This document shows positions 42,832 through 52,600 of a DNA stretch of 64,000 bases, one piece after another. The notes below the pieces were generated by a model that was not told the DNA's origin, did no database searches, and worked only from the letters and a program-made list of their open reading frames with translations. Each line of letters opens with the position of its first letter. Positions within the stretch are counted from its first letter, which is position 1. The stretch covers positions 1 through 64,000 of the forward strand of contig JAFWVY010000036.1 of NCBI GenBank assembly GCA_017523725.1. Direction: 5' to 3'. The translations under genes and the position numbers were made by a program. This stretch comes from Bacteroidales bacterium (GTDB lineage: Bacteria > Bacteroidota > Bacteroidia > Bacteroidales > UBA4181).

Positions 42832-44151
42832 CTAATAGATATTATTCTCGATGTTATTTTCAATATTTATAGCAGGAGCATCAGACCTAATAAAGTGCGC
42901 TGGAATATTTAATTGATACTCCGTCTTGTTCCCGACCTTATCCGTAATAATTACAGGCAAGTAATTGTCTCCTTCCTCTAAATGTAACTCAAAGCTAAAC
43001 AAATAAGGAGACTCAATTTTTTGCAAGTCTATTACCATACGTTTCTTGCTCAACCACTTTGCAAACATACCCTCACGCACCAATGTTATATCCTTTACAT
43101 CACCACAAAAATCCAAACGAAAATTAACGTTACAACTAAGACCAGTGCCACCAAAATCATTAGTGCTAAGAATAGCATATCCACTTCCGGAAGGAGCATT
43201 TTGAGGAACGGTAATTCGAATGCGATTCTTAGGTAAGGTTATTTGATAACTTTCGAGGTTTCCTAGTCCTATATATGATGTCGATGGTTTAATATTATCA
43301 ACACAAATGAGACCAACCGGAATAATTTCGTATTTCCAATTTTTATCAATACCGATAAGGAATATGCTCATAACTCCAGATGTTGATGGAGTCCTAAAAC
43401 ACGAAATCCTTTGGTCTAAAGAAGATGTAGCTCCTTCGAATTTCATAGAAATCACATCCTCGACGAAAGCCTCTATCTCGGTCTCTGTTTTAGCTGCAAA
43501 TAGGTAATATTTTTCAGCAATCAAATCTGACTCTATTTTGTAATATATACCTTTGAATGATGTAATAACGGGTATGTCATTCTTGACTGCATAATCATTA
43601 TACTCCGAATGACTGAGCGAAAAAAGATAATTAGACATGACTTGTATGGTCGAGTCCCCAATATTTCCTAACTTATTACGATAAGCCCATCTAATAATAT
43701 CGCTCTCCACATTAGCTATTTCGAAAGCGCCAGATAAAGGAGCACATGCACCCTCAATAACCTTTACTTTATTGCACCTTATTTCCGGCGGCTCGACATG
43801 GACTACTATAGTCGTATCATAATGTCCGCTTAGAGAAAATGACATTCCAATATCGCCATTTGCATGAACTAATCTATATGCAATTTCAGCATAGTATTGC
43901 TTTGGAACTTTTAACAGGTCGTAAACATCAACCTTTTCTCTATTTCCAACCTGTATGTCAAAAGTTGAAAGATTATCTATCTTAACGCCAAGTTCATAGA
44001 TGGAGTCTTCATTCCCCATAACTGTCAAGACGTTTCCATCAATCATCAAGCTAGGAGACGTATTTTCTGGAGTCGTTATAGTACAAGCAACAAGGGAGAT
44101 AAAAATGCCACATATATAAAGGTGCAAAATGATCTTCAGATTATTGCACAT
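42832..44151 (-). CDS. Lipoprotein, unknown function
   Basis: 439 aa. Signal peptide and lipobox ICGIFISLVACTIT (Cys near residue 23). The C-terminal part has two or more Ig-like/beta-sandwich stretches (SFELHLEEGDNYLPVIITDKVGNKTEYQLNIPAHF near the end). No domain named. The Met at 44151 (MCNNLKIILHLYICG) gives the correct signal peptide; an upstream Met at 44175 adds eight residues. It overlaps the end of the next gene by 11 bases and sits in the AT-rich accessory block. Confidence 0.62.
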   Translation of the reverse strand: MCNNLKIILHLYICGIFISLVACTITTPENTSPSLMIDGNVLTVMGNEDSIYELGVKIDNLSTFDIQVGNREKVDVYDLLKVPKQYYAEIAYRLVHANGDIGMSFSLSGHYDTTIVVHVEPPEIRCNKVKVIEGACAPLSGAFEIANVESDIIRWAYRNKLGNIGDSTIQVMSNYLFSLSHSEYNDYAVKNDIPVITSFKGIYYKIESDLIAEKYYLFAAKTETEIEAFVEDVISMKFEGATSSLDQRISCFRTPSTSGVMSIFLIGIDKNWKYEIIPVGLICVDNIKPSTSYIGLGNLESYQITLPKNRIRITVPQNAPSGSGYAILSTNDFGGTGLSCNVNFRLDFCGDVKDITLVREGMFAKWLSKKRMVIDLQKIESPYLFSFELHLEEGDNYLPVIITDKVGNKTEYQLNIPAHFIRSDAPAINIENNIENNIY

Positions 44152-44815
44152 AAATACCAATCCTTTTAGCTTCATTATTCTCGTTAGTGGGTGTATTAAC
44201 AGTCGTTCTCTTTTGCTGCTTCGGTTGGCTTTTTGCCGGGTATGCTTTAGGCGCTGGATCCTGTTCCGGTTCCGGATGCAACCAAGGTTCTTTCTCCTTA
44301 TAATCCGCCTGAATATTATATATTTCGTTTAAAACCCTGTTTGCTAAGGCCTCTGAACTCAAAGAAAACCATAATTGATCAATCATTATTTTTTTTGTTC
44401 CTTGATTATAACTTTGACAGCCTGTTATGGCCAAGTCCATTCCATTCGCTTTATCTTGAATAAACAACTTGGATTTATCTCCTCCATGTTGCCATTTGCC
44501 AAACGACTGAGACCACCACCCAGTACAAAATGTCGCAGTACGCAAATTAATCTTCAAGACATCAGTGTCAATATACTCTCGTTTAGAAGCATCCCAAGCA
44601 AAGCCAAAAGAAAATACTAAATAATCGCCTCTCAATTCGGCTTGCAAATAATTGGTGTTATAGATACATGAGTTATCTTTCGTGTTCTGAGGATTACTGA
44701 CCTTTATTGATGATGAGTAATTAGAAAAGATCAAATTTAATGTGCTGACATCTTGGGCAAGCGCATTAATACCTATCATGGCATAAACGCTCATGATTAA
44801 AAATTGCTTTCTCAT
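44141..44815 (-). CDS. Secreted protein, unknown function
   Basis: 224 aa with a signal peptide (LIMSVYAMIGINALAQ). Core of beta strands with aromatic residues (YLQAELRGDYLVFSFGFAWD), then a Pro/Lys-rich C-terminus (PEPEQDPAPKAYPAKSQPKQQKR). No recognised domain. It overlaps the upstream end of the lipoprotein gene, so the two are likely one operon. Confidence 0.55.
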   Translation of the reverse strand: MRKQFLIMSVYAMIGINALAQDVSTLNLIFSNYSSSIKVSNPQNTKDNSCIYNTNYLQAELRGDYLVFSFGFAWDASKREYIDTDVLKINLRTATFCTGWWSQSFGKWQHGGDKSKLFIQDKANGMDLAITGCQSYNQGTKKIMIDQLWFSLSSEALANRVLNEIYNIQADYKEKEPWLHPEPEQDPAPKAYPAKSQPKQQKRTTVNTPTNENNEAKRIGIYVQ

Positions 44816-44851
44816 ATGAAATGATAGAAGTGATGGTTAGTTTATTCTTCA

Positions 44852-45115
44852 TTATTCGACATGGTTTTTCACAAAATCCGAAAGTGCTTGTATAGAACTA
44901 GCCCCCCATATTTCTATTAAACCATCTGAAAAAAGTATAATGAAATTATCAAAAAAAGATTTTGGTTTTTCGCAACAACAGTGACTTAAATCGTATACTT
45001 CTTTGGCCCTATAAGCTAATAATTGAGGGGTCAATTCACATCGGCATTCAGGGTGAGATTTGAGCCACTTGTATTCGTCTTCGGTTAGAGTTTTTCTTAA
45101 ATTCTGCGTTTTCAT
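44852..45115 (-). CDS. Small Cys-rich protein, unknown function
   Basis: 87 aa (start MKTQNLRKTLTEDEYKWLK; another Met 42 bases earlier is possible). It holds a Cys/His cluster SHPECRCEL and SHCCCEKP. No family recognised. Likely part of the same minus-strand operon as the two secreted proteins, 36 nt before the next gene. Confidence 0.45.
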   Translation of the reverse strand: MKTQNLRKTLTEDEYKWLKSHPECRCELTPQLLAYRAKEVYDLSHCCCEKPKSFFDNFIILFSDGLIEIWGASSIQALSDFVKNHVE

Positions 45116-45163
45116 ATTTAACAATTTATTAGAATCGTACAACCATATATTTTTCAATATATT

Positions 45164-45298
45164 ATGTCATTAGAAATTGATCCTATAATCTCTGCGAATG
45201 ATTTTTCAGGAAATTGCCACTTTTTAGAAGTTGATGAATTCTATTTAGATGATTTATTGTACCCAATAATGACAAATTTAAATAATTATTTACAATAA
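45164..45298 (+). CDS. Small orphan open frame
   Basis: 44 codons from ATG, acidic (EVDEFYLDDLLYP) and AT-rich, ending TAA. Position between divergent genes, without a recognised promoter or family. It may be a real small protein or a fragment. The 45299-45587 segment after it contains GC-richer DNA with no gene I can support. Confidence 0.3.
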   Translation: MSLEIDPIISANDFSGNCHFLEVDEFYLDDLLYPIMTNLNNYLQ

Positions 45299-45587
45299 TC
45301 CAAAGACTTCCGCTAACCGAATAATCTGCAGGGTCTGGATACTGTTTCTCCAAATACGTCTGAGATGAGGTAAAAGAAAGTCTGTCCCTCTCCCGAAAAA
45401 CGGCCGGGGCTGATGTTTACAGAACTCTTCATTTTTGTCACATAAAGCAGACACGACACAGCGAGACGAAGATGGTGAATGCCATCCGTCAGATAGACAG
45501 CGGCGCATCTGCCAAGTAGGGGGGCCGGGGGCATGGGGCTCAAGGACAGCACCCTACAAATGGAAGCCGAGGTACCTGTTTCTGATT

Positions 45588-46403
45588 TCATCGCCCAATA
45601 TAATAACCTTGGAACGCATGCAGGCAGGAGTGTTTCCAGTAGGCCGTGCCGGAATCGTACAGCTCGCGCACTTCTTTCTTCAAAAGCGGCACAAGTGCCT
45701 CTCTGGCAGCCATCCAGTTCTTGAATAGTTCCAGATCTTTGTCCAGGACGGCATTCAGTTGGTCTGGGGAGTGGCTGATGATTGGCCACTCGTAGTCCTC
45801 GCGTGTTTCGCGGTTAAGATGATATACATCTCTTATGCCTGAACACATTTGTATTTGGGCCGAATCGATTTGCCCGAGTGTGGCATTAAGATGGCATGGT
45901 GTAGAAAAAGACCGTTTTGACAAAGCGTCATAAAGAATCTGTTGTTCTGTCGCATTGATGTTTGCGATGTCATAATGATGCCTGTATTCATAGAATGCTC
46001 CGGCAGAGACCCCTCCGACATATAATTGCCAAACATCACCTATTACGTCAAATGAGACGGTCCCCTGATAGGATTTCCATGCATCGTAAGCTGCTCTTTC
46101 GGCCTTATAGGCTTGCAATACATTTGCGCGAAGCAAAGAAAGAATCTTTGCTTAATACAGTGCCGCAGTGTCGTCAAGGGCAACGGTGCAATCGACCATG
46201 AAGTTGCTCTTTCCCGCATTACTTTGGAATGACTGGATATCTGCAAGCATCTTGTCTGCTCTCAGTCTGACCTGTTCGTCCAGACTTGGAGAGATGGATG
46301 CCGGGTGATATTTGCAGCCTTGGCATGCCATGACCAGGAGGACGAATATCAGTATGTATTTTAAGGGTCGAGGATGCATTTTCAGACAGATCGGATTCAC
46401 CAT
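45588..46403 (-). pseudogene. Lipoprotein gene split by an in-frame stop
   Basis: The first 83 codons (46403-46155) encode a lipoprotein start (YILIFVLLVMACQGCKY, lipobox MACQGC) and end TALDDTAALY; TAA at 46152-46154 follows. The same frame then continues AKILSLLRANVLQAYKAERAAYD and on to 45588 for 182 more residues with no ATG that would start a second gene sensibly. The simplest reading is a single gene with a premature stop. Product unknown; helical with a YQGTVSFDVIGDVWQ centre. Confidence 0.7.
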
Positions 46404-46530
46404 TAATTACAATCTCCTATGCTATTCACTCATACTGCACATCAGATGGGCTCTTTATTAAGCCGTGGGTTATGGCTTTATTGATGACTCTTTCCTGATC
46501 TTCCATTTGCGGTTATTTAGTGATTATTAA

Positions 46531-46863
46531 TTACCCAACTTTGCTACGCTCTTGTTTTTTGTTCTGGATCTCCCAATAGATTCCAGCGCCGATGAATGAG
46601 GCAGCCGAGATGATGTCAATAATCGTCCAGACTCCCTTATCTCTCAGGTAAACAGGAGCAATTGGATTGAAGATCAGAGCGATGATTCCGAAAAGAACTG
46701 TCCCGAAATTGATCCTCTCATTCCTGCTATAATAGGCAATTGCTATCAATGCACTTGCGATGCAAACTACAACTCTGAGGATAGTGTAGTACCCGATGGG
46801 AAGATCTGCTGTTCCGAGAAGAAGAAGCGCTGCAGGGATTAGAAATGGCAATATCCTGTTCAT
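46531..46863 (-). CDS. Small membrane protein (DUF6804-like)
   Basis: 110 aa with four hydrophobic segments (LPFLIPAALLLLGTADL, VVVCIASALIAIAYY, FGTVLFGIIALIFNPIAPVYL, TIIDIISAASFIGAGIYW). Resembles the small DUF6804 membrane proteins by length and the FNPIAP motif. Second gene after the repeat protein (11 nt gap), downstream of the ECF-type promoter at 47459-47485. Confidence 0.65.
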   Translation of the reverse strand: MNRILPFLIPAALLLLGTADLPIGYYTILRVVVCIASALIAIAYYSRNERINFGTVLFGIIALIFNPIAPVYLRDKGVWTIIDIISAASFIGAGIYWEIQNKKQERSKVG

Positions 46864-46874
46864 TGATCAAAGAA

Positions 46875-47411
46875 TTAGTAAGCCCAAATAGATGTATTCA
46901 AGGAGGAACTTCTGTGAGAGGAAACGGTATTTCCAAAGGGGCTTGACGATGTGGTGCTGCTACCAACACTGTGGCCGCGAGCATCCTTATGTGCCGAATA
47001 TGTTTCCCCGAAATAATTTGTTGATGATGTCGTTGATCCAGTCATATTCCCACGAGAATCTCTTCTGATCTCAGTGGTATTACCGAAAGAATCAATGCTC
47101 ATAGAAGAAGTACCAAGAGTATTGCCGTGGGAGTCTCGATGTATGGTTCGGGAATTACCGAAATAATCAGTCGAGGACGTGGAAATAGCAATCGTATTAC
47201 CATGAGAATCGCGGTGGATAGTTGTTGTGTTTCCAAAGGAATCGGTGGAAGACGTTGATATTCCAGTGGTGCGGCCAGATGCATCACGATGAACCGTTGT
47301 TTGATTGCCAAAAAAGTCAGTACTGGATGTAGAAGAACCGACATTGAACTGAGCGAAAGCGGTGAACGAAACGGATGCCATTACGGCGACAAGTGCGAAA
47401 ATCTTTTTCAT
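46875..47411 (-). CDS. Secreted protein of six 25-residue repeats
   Basis: 178 aa from MKKIFALVAVMASVSFTAFAQ, a signal peptide cut near residue 21. Residues 25-172 are six copies of a 25-residue unit, each with (S/T)SSTDxFGN, a central (I/V)HRD and (S/A)(H/S/R)G near its end. The pattern (DxFGN...RD..GN) resembles the YD-type motif of RHS proteins or a short beta-solenoid. An alternative earlier Met (47453) would put residues before the signal peptide. The gene follows the ECF-type promoter at 47459-47485. Function unknown. Confidence 0.68.
   Translation of the reverse strand: MKKIFALVAVMASVSFTAFAQFNVGSSTSSTDFFGNQTTVHRDASGRTTGISTSSTDSFGNTTTIHRDSHGNTIAISTSSTDYFGNSRTIHRDSHGNTLGTSSMSIDSFGNTTEIRRDSRGNMTGSTTSSTNYFGETYSAHKDARGHSVGSSTTSSSPFGNTVSSHRSSSLNTSIWAY
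46890..47339. repeat. Six tandem 75-bp repeats coding for the 25-residue units
   Basis: The DNA period is 75 bp; the copies differ by substitutions but keep the frame. Unit copies correspond to protein residues 25-49, 50-74, 75-99, 100-124, 125-149 and 150 to about 172. Confidence 0.7.
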
Positions 47412-47458
47412 GATGTTTGTTTTTAATTTGTTGAACTTTGTTTCTTGTTTCACTTATA

Positions 47459-47485
47459 TATGTCGGCTTTCCTTCAAAGGTAACC
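47459..47485 (-). promoter_or_regulatory. ECF-type promoter (a): GGTTACC-N13-CGACATA
   Basis: On the minus strand GGTTACC (47485-47479), 13 bases, CGACATA (47465-47459). It has exactly the same two boxes and spacing as the promoters at 48908-48934 and 55727-55753. It lies 48 bases before the start of the repeat-protein gene. TACCTTTG in the same place also fits a -7 box, but the shared spacing favours the ECF reading. Confidence 0.8.
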
Positions 47486-47545
47486 AGATAAAAAGAAAAA
47501 AAGCCAGAACAAAATGTTCTGGCCTAAACGATGGGCAACTATGGT

Positions 47546-48646
47546 TTAGATCCATTTAAAACTCTTGAATACTTTCTCAAAGTCAAACTGCCAAAGATTC
47601 GCTTCTTTCTCCCGATATGAGAGAATGAGCTTAACCATCTCGTTATTGTTCTGAAATATGGCAATCCGGCAGATTACAGGGATTGAAGCGTCAAAGTTTG
47701 TCCCCATCCTTTTGTAATCAATCTGAATACAATTGACTCCGTTAACCACCTCCCACTTGTATGTGTAACTACCCATGAGTTTTGAGGCTGAGCCGATAGT
47801 TTCTGCGACCAGTTCGTCAAACAATGTCTTCCATTCATGATTGAGATCCTCTTTTTCGTTTGATTTCATGAAATCGCCATCGGATCCTTTTATGTATTGT
47901 ATCATTATACGACAGTACTTTCCATAAGCCTCGTCCTTTTGTTCGGCAAGACCTTTCTGCTGGAAGATTATAATGCCATCGTTTTCAGTCAGACTGAGAC
48001 GGTGCAACGTCTGAGAATAGGCATCGTTCGCGTTTCTCAATTCAACTGTGGCTGGAACAGATAATTGGAAGGCATCTCCTCCCCTATAATTCGTCCATCC
48101 TTCGGTCGACGTTGCTTCTTCTTCTGTCATCTTGGGGATTTGCACTTCTAGCGCCATGGATAGAGAATTACTCCCAAAATCAGACAAAACAACGATCAAG
48201 CCAATGAAGGTCATTATGACTGCAGCTACTAAATAAGGTTTCATTCCATTCCAGGCGCCCTTTGCTGCAGTAACTGTGTCTTTCTTCAATGATGCGTAAA
48301 ACTCCCTCACATAATTTTCTGCAGCCCTTCGCGCATTCTCCACGTCGGCTTTCAGATTCTCATCCTGAATATCATAGCTGTTGTTCGCAGAGCTATTAGG
48401 TTCCTTATGTTGTGTTCCTGGATACGCATAGCGGAAGAATTGATACTCTTTATCGTACCGCATACGGCTTTGAGGATTGGACAGAATAGAGTACGCCTCA
48501 TTGACATCCTTCATCTGCTCCGTAGTGTCACTATCCGGATTCTTATCCGGATGCCACCTCATTGCTTGTTCCCGATATGCAGACGTGATCTCCTCTGCAG
48601 TAGCCGTCTCTGCCACACCGAGAATTCGGTAATAATCTTTCAGCAT
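47546..48646 (-). CDS. J-domain membrane protein
   Basis: 366 aa. N-terminal DnaJ domain (about 1-70) with YYRILGVAETATAEEITSAYREQAMRWHPDKNP and the HPD motif. A single membrane segment follows at about 138-162 (YLVAAVIMTFIGLIVVLSDFG), then a C-terminal domain of about 200 residues with TLFDELVAETIGSASKLMG, of no recognised family and probably outside the cytoplasm. It would recruit DnaK to the membrane. It is preceded by a 69-aa membrane protein (6-nt gap) and both are under the ECF-type promoter at 48908-48934. Confidence 0.78.
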   Translation of the reverse strand: MLKDYYRILGVAETATAEEITSAYREQAMRWHPDKNPDSDTTEQMKDVNEAYSILSNPQSRMRYDKEYQFFRYAYPGTQHKEPNSSANNSYDIQDENLKADVENARRAAENYVREFYASLKKDTVTAAKGAWNGMKPYLVAAVIMTFIGLIVVLSDFGSNSLSMALEVQIPKMTEEEATSTEGWTNYRGGDAFQLSVPATVELRNANDAYSQTLHRLSLTENDGIIIFQQKGLAEQKDEAYGKYCRIMIQYIKGSDGDFMKSNEKEDLNHEWKTLFDELVAETIGSASKLMGSYTYKWEVVNGVNCIQIDYKRMGTNFDASIPVICRIAIFQNNNEMVKLILSYREKEANLWQFDFEKVFKSFKWI

Positions 48647-48651
48647 GGTCG

Positions 48652-48861
48652 CTATTTTTTCTCAATAGCACCGTTGCCATTGTCATCCGACTTCTTCCAT
48701 ATAGCCCTGATCGCACCAAAAAGAGCCGCAAAAAGGATGAGACCCAATATTCCCGGAGTGCTCTGACCCGCATCGCTGCTGACACCGGCAATAACGGAAA
48801 AAAGAAGAATGAAAACTACGATTGCGACAATCGTGACAACAACTTTAGAAGACTTTTTCAT
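48652..48861 (-). CDS. Small two-helix membrane protein
   Basis: 69 aa with two hydrophobic segments (VVVTIVAIVVFILLFSVIAGV and GILGLILFAALFGAI) and a basic/acidic tail (WKKSDDNGNGAIEKK). First gene behind the ECF-type promoter at 48908-48934; the J-domain gene follows after 5 nt. No recognised family. Confidence 0.62.
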   Translation of the reverse strand: MKKSSKVVVTIVAIVVFILLFSVIAGVSSDAGQSTPGILGLILFAALFGAIRAIWKKSDDNGNGAIEKK

Positions 48862-48907
48862 GATTCAATGATTTTTAGGTTAAACATTCATGTTTGGTTC
48901 AACTTAT

Positions 48908-48934
48908 TATGTCGAAGAATCAGGAAAGGTAACC
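48908..48934 (-). promoter_or_regulatory. ECF-type promoter (b): GGTTACC-N13-CGACATA
   Basis: On the minus strand GGTTACC (48934-48928), 13 bases, CGACATA (48914-48908), followed by ATAAG as in (a). It lies 47 bases before the small membrane protein. Confidence 0.8.
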
Positions 48935-48956
48935 CGGGGAAAAGAAGAAAAGTCAT

Positions 48957-49670
48957 TCATGCAATAAAGAATTGGTCAGAACACCTCCTCCATCTGAAAG
49001 GCCTTCTTCTCATCCCCCAATCTTCAATTCCCCTTATAATGAATTTAGCCGTTGATAAAAAAGATACCTGATACTCATTCGCCTTGTTCATGACTGTATA
49101 AATCGCCCTTGCATGGGTACACTCTGGCCCTAACGGCGTTATGATGTATCTATTGACACTCCTATCCCGCCAAGTTGCATCAGCTGATGTGGTAAGTGAA
49201 TACCCCGGCTCAAATAACTCACCAATACTGAAATCATCTCGATCCTCATAAACACAGGCCCTGTACAGAACGGTGTTTTCGTTAAGGGGAAGTTTATCCA
49301 ATGCGCAATCTAATATCTGGCACAATGAGTTCACTATGGGCGGGATGCGGTGGTGGTATGAGTCTTTACGGTAAAGGCAAGATTCGAAGCCTATAAAAGA
49401 ATGAAGAACAAGAGATTCAACCTGTGTACAACCCCAATTGACAAACACGTCTTCAGGTTTGGTTACGACACCTTCTACCATTATTTTGAAATGTCCTCTT
49501 CCCATCAAACATAGACTGCCATCGCCAAAGTCGTGAGGCATAAAGCCCGCTTCTGGCATCCAGTCGTCCGGGGTATTCATCACAAGTTCTTGATACCGTT
49601 TCTCGAATCTAAGTATATCGTCAAGAGAATCGATGGGCCACGGTTCCCAAATGAATGAGTCATCAAGCAT
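48957..49670 (-). CDS. ADP-ribosyltransferase-like protein with an E-x-Q site
   Basis: 237 aa. It fits the R-S-E class of mono-ADP-ribosyltransferases: Arg137 in VLYRACV, the S-x-T-S-like segment GYSLTTSAD (158-162), then NRYIITPLGPECTHARAIYT, which is the usual strand before the catalytic Glu region, and NEYQVSFLSTAKFII. In active enzymes the last region is E-x-E; here it is E199-Y-Q201. The second, catalytic Glu would therefore be Gln, so the protein may be inactive or altered. It is the last gene of the caspase-sigma-anti-sigma-CHAT operon (21 nt after CHAT). Confidence 0.55.
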   Translation of the reverse strand: MLDDSFIWEPWPIDSLDDILRFEKRYQELVMNTPDDWMPEAGFMPHDFGDGSLCLMGRGHFKIMVEGVVTKPEDVFVNWGCTQVESLVLHSFIGFESCLYRKDSYHHRIPPIVNSLCQILDCALDKLPLNENTVLYRACVYEDRDDFSIGELFEPGYSLTTSADATWRDRSVNRYIITPLGPECTHARAIYTVMNKANEYQVSFLSTAKFIIRGIEDWGMRRRPFRWRRCSDQFFIA

Positions 49671-49691
49671 TTACATTATTCTTGATGGAAA

Positions 49692-52600
49692 TTAATCCAG
49701 CATAATAAACGCCGCCCAATAGTAGGGATTTGTGTACTCCTTCCGGACTGAATTCTGGGCCTGCTTGAAAGCATCATGCCGTGGCAAACCAGAGAGAAGA
49801 TTCTGATAAAAGTAATTCATAAAAATGCTCGTCACATTATCATCAATCTCCCACAGGCTCATTATTATCGTCTGAACGCCGGCCAGTTTGAAGGCACGTT
49901 GAAGGCCGAAAACGCCATCATTCTTTACATCTCCCAGGCCGGTATCACAGGCGGAAAGGACAACAACATCGATATGAGATAAATCCAACTCTGACAACTC
50001 TTTAGAGAGGAGGATTCCATCTTCAATGCCATGGGGGGTATCATTACCCAGCCAAGCTGTCTGTCCACCTGACAAAATCAAACCGGACCTCAGCATCGGA
50101 TCAATGATGCTATCGTCCTCTCCTGCAAAACGGCCAAGGAAGTTATTCGTCTTTCCAACATCATTTAGGAAGAATCCGTGTGTGGCAAGGTGAAGAATCG
50201 AGATATCTTTACCAGAAAGGGACTTGAACGATTCCTCTGTGCCGGTTTCTCCTTTGAATAAAGTGGTCGTAACGTTCCCTTTTGTCAACTGGCCATAAAT
50301 TGCCTCGGCCTCAGCAGCGGTATATGGAAGATACTTCCATCCGGCCCTGGTGTCGTTCAAGGTTTGAAGGCCTCTTGACAGCGATGTTGACTCCACTGGA
50401 TATTTAGAATGTAACTGGGCAAGTGTGGCCGAATCAATCTCGTATGTTAGTCCACCATAGATCACGGCGGTTGAAGGTCTCCCAAATTGTATTTTGCTAC
50501 AAATCTCACGTGTCGAGGACAATCTTACCAAGTCACATTTATTCGTGATACTATTCTCGATTCCCAGACCGAACATCTCTATGTTCGTCTGTTGCATAAG
50601 ATCATCAGTGGCAAAATAAATCCTTTCACCTCCAGACACGTATTTCTCGAGAGGCTTCCAGATGCCTTCGTATCCAAGTTCCGTAAATTGTCCTGTGAAC
50701 ATTTGAGGGCCCATGGAATTCAGCCGGTCAATATACTCTTTTAGGCAGATATACTCAATCTTAGGAGCATCCCAATCTTTGCGCAAAACCATAGCGCAAT
50801 ATGTGTTGTATCCATAGTAATCATCCAAGAAGAACTCTACGGCAACTTCTCCGTCTTTAAGATTGTCACGTATATCCTCCCAAGTGCTTTCTATTGATGA
50901 TGTGTACGTGGTGAGTGACGGTGAATAACGAATAAACTGATCTTCAAGGCTAATGGTTCGCTGATAAAGAGACTTTTGTTCATCTCGTGAAAGAGTACGA
51001 TCTGAAGTGAGCCTATTCTTCAAATCCTTGTATTCATTCACTAACGGGAGAATGCTTGGATCTGTTATGGCGTCTATAAGGCGTTCGAACTCCTCAGCAG
51101 AAGTCAAAAGGAGGCCCTTCATCATCAGTACTGAGTTATAGGCGGTCCTTGCCATATCAGGCCTATCAGCGAGTTGAATTGCAAAGTGTGTCGCCCGTTC
51201 AATTCGACTTGTGTTCTTCTCCCAAAAAGATTGTTTGTATTCGGTATTAAGCCCTTTCAGGGACTTGATGACACTCTGGCTTTGCAGATCGAAATAGTGA
51301 GCAATATATGGAATCGCCTTATCATATTGTGCAGACTGGTAATAGTCGTCTGCCAATTGATAATACGCATAAATAATGTCAGGAGATTCCGGCTCATAGA
51401 CGTTTAATGCCAGACAAAGAGCGGTCGAATCTGTAGCTATGGCCTTATCAGAGTCTTTCAGGTAATGATAGTCAACCGCTAAACTATGCAAAGAAGCAAT
51501 ATACAAAGGACTCTTTTCACCATATAGTTCCTTCCTGATCTCCACAGTTTTTTGGTCATACTCAAGAGCTTTATTATAATCGTTAGCCTCTTTATAAAAA
51601 TGTGCAAGATTATTTAGAGAGTAAGCGTACATGGGATCGTTCTCCCCATTCAAACTCTTTCTAATCTCCATGGCTTTAAGAGCGAAATCCAGAGCGGTAG
51701 AATAATCTTTCATCCTACAATACGTGACAGCAATATTGTCCATTGCAGTCGCATATTCAGCCGGATAACTATCAGCAGAGAAATGTTCTAAAGCATTATT
51801 CAAGTAAAGGAGTTCTCTTTCATAGTCTCCCAGTTGTTCAAGCGTGTTTGCAATGTGAGCATAAAGATAACCGGCATCATAATCGGCCATATCCAGTTGC
51901 TCTAACAGGCTGATTGCCTGGTTTCCATATTGGATTGCCTGAGAATAATTGCCCGCATGGCAATGGAAGGAACCCAGATTGGATAATGCTTCTGCATACT
52001 CGATTGACATTTCACCATACATTTCTTTGACACCATCCAGGTATTGCATCCCAAGTTCGATGCTTTTTGAAGATTCTCTTAGTTCATCATAAAGACAGGA
52101 GAGATTACGAACACAATTCAGCCGGTCAGTAGCATCAAGGCCTTCTTTCTCAATAATGGAAAGGGCTTCTTCAGTAGTCCTAACAGCTTCATCTAAACGC
52201 CCAACATTCGAATAAGCTATCGCAAGCCGAGTACATACCTGAGCATAGATATTGGGAAATCCAACAATTTGTTTCGCATATCCCATTGCCTTTTCTGCGG
52301 CAGTGAGTGCATTCTTTACCTCGCCAGCTTTATCATATCCATAGGACAGTATACAGTATGAATTGGCAAGTTGCTGTAGGTGTGTCAAATTATCAGGATT
52401 GTGCTCTTCGTAATAAATCACAAGCTTCCTACTTGCTATGAACTTTTTCGTATCTCCTAAATCATTATATACATCGGAGAAGCGCTCGTATAGTTCAACG
52501 TAATTATACGGATGAACATCATCCCCTTGACTTTTGTAGACGGCCATCGCTTGTCTTGCATATTGAAGCGCTGTCTGCAGACTGTCCATGTGATGATATA

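Noticed and set aside
45290-45789. Frames on both strands over 45290-45789
   Set aside because: Unusual composition (Arg/Ser/Pro/Cys), no motif, and overlap with the lipoprotein pseudogene frame. I see no supportable gene in 45299-45587.
46426-46506. A 26-codon minus-strand frame between the DUF6804-like gene and the lipoprotein pseudogene
   Set aside because: Too short, without coupling or recognised features; not enough support.
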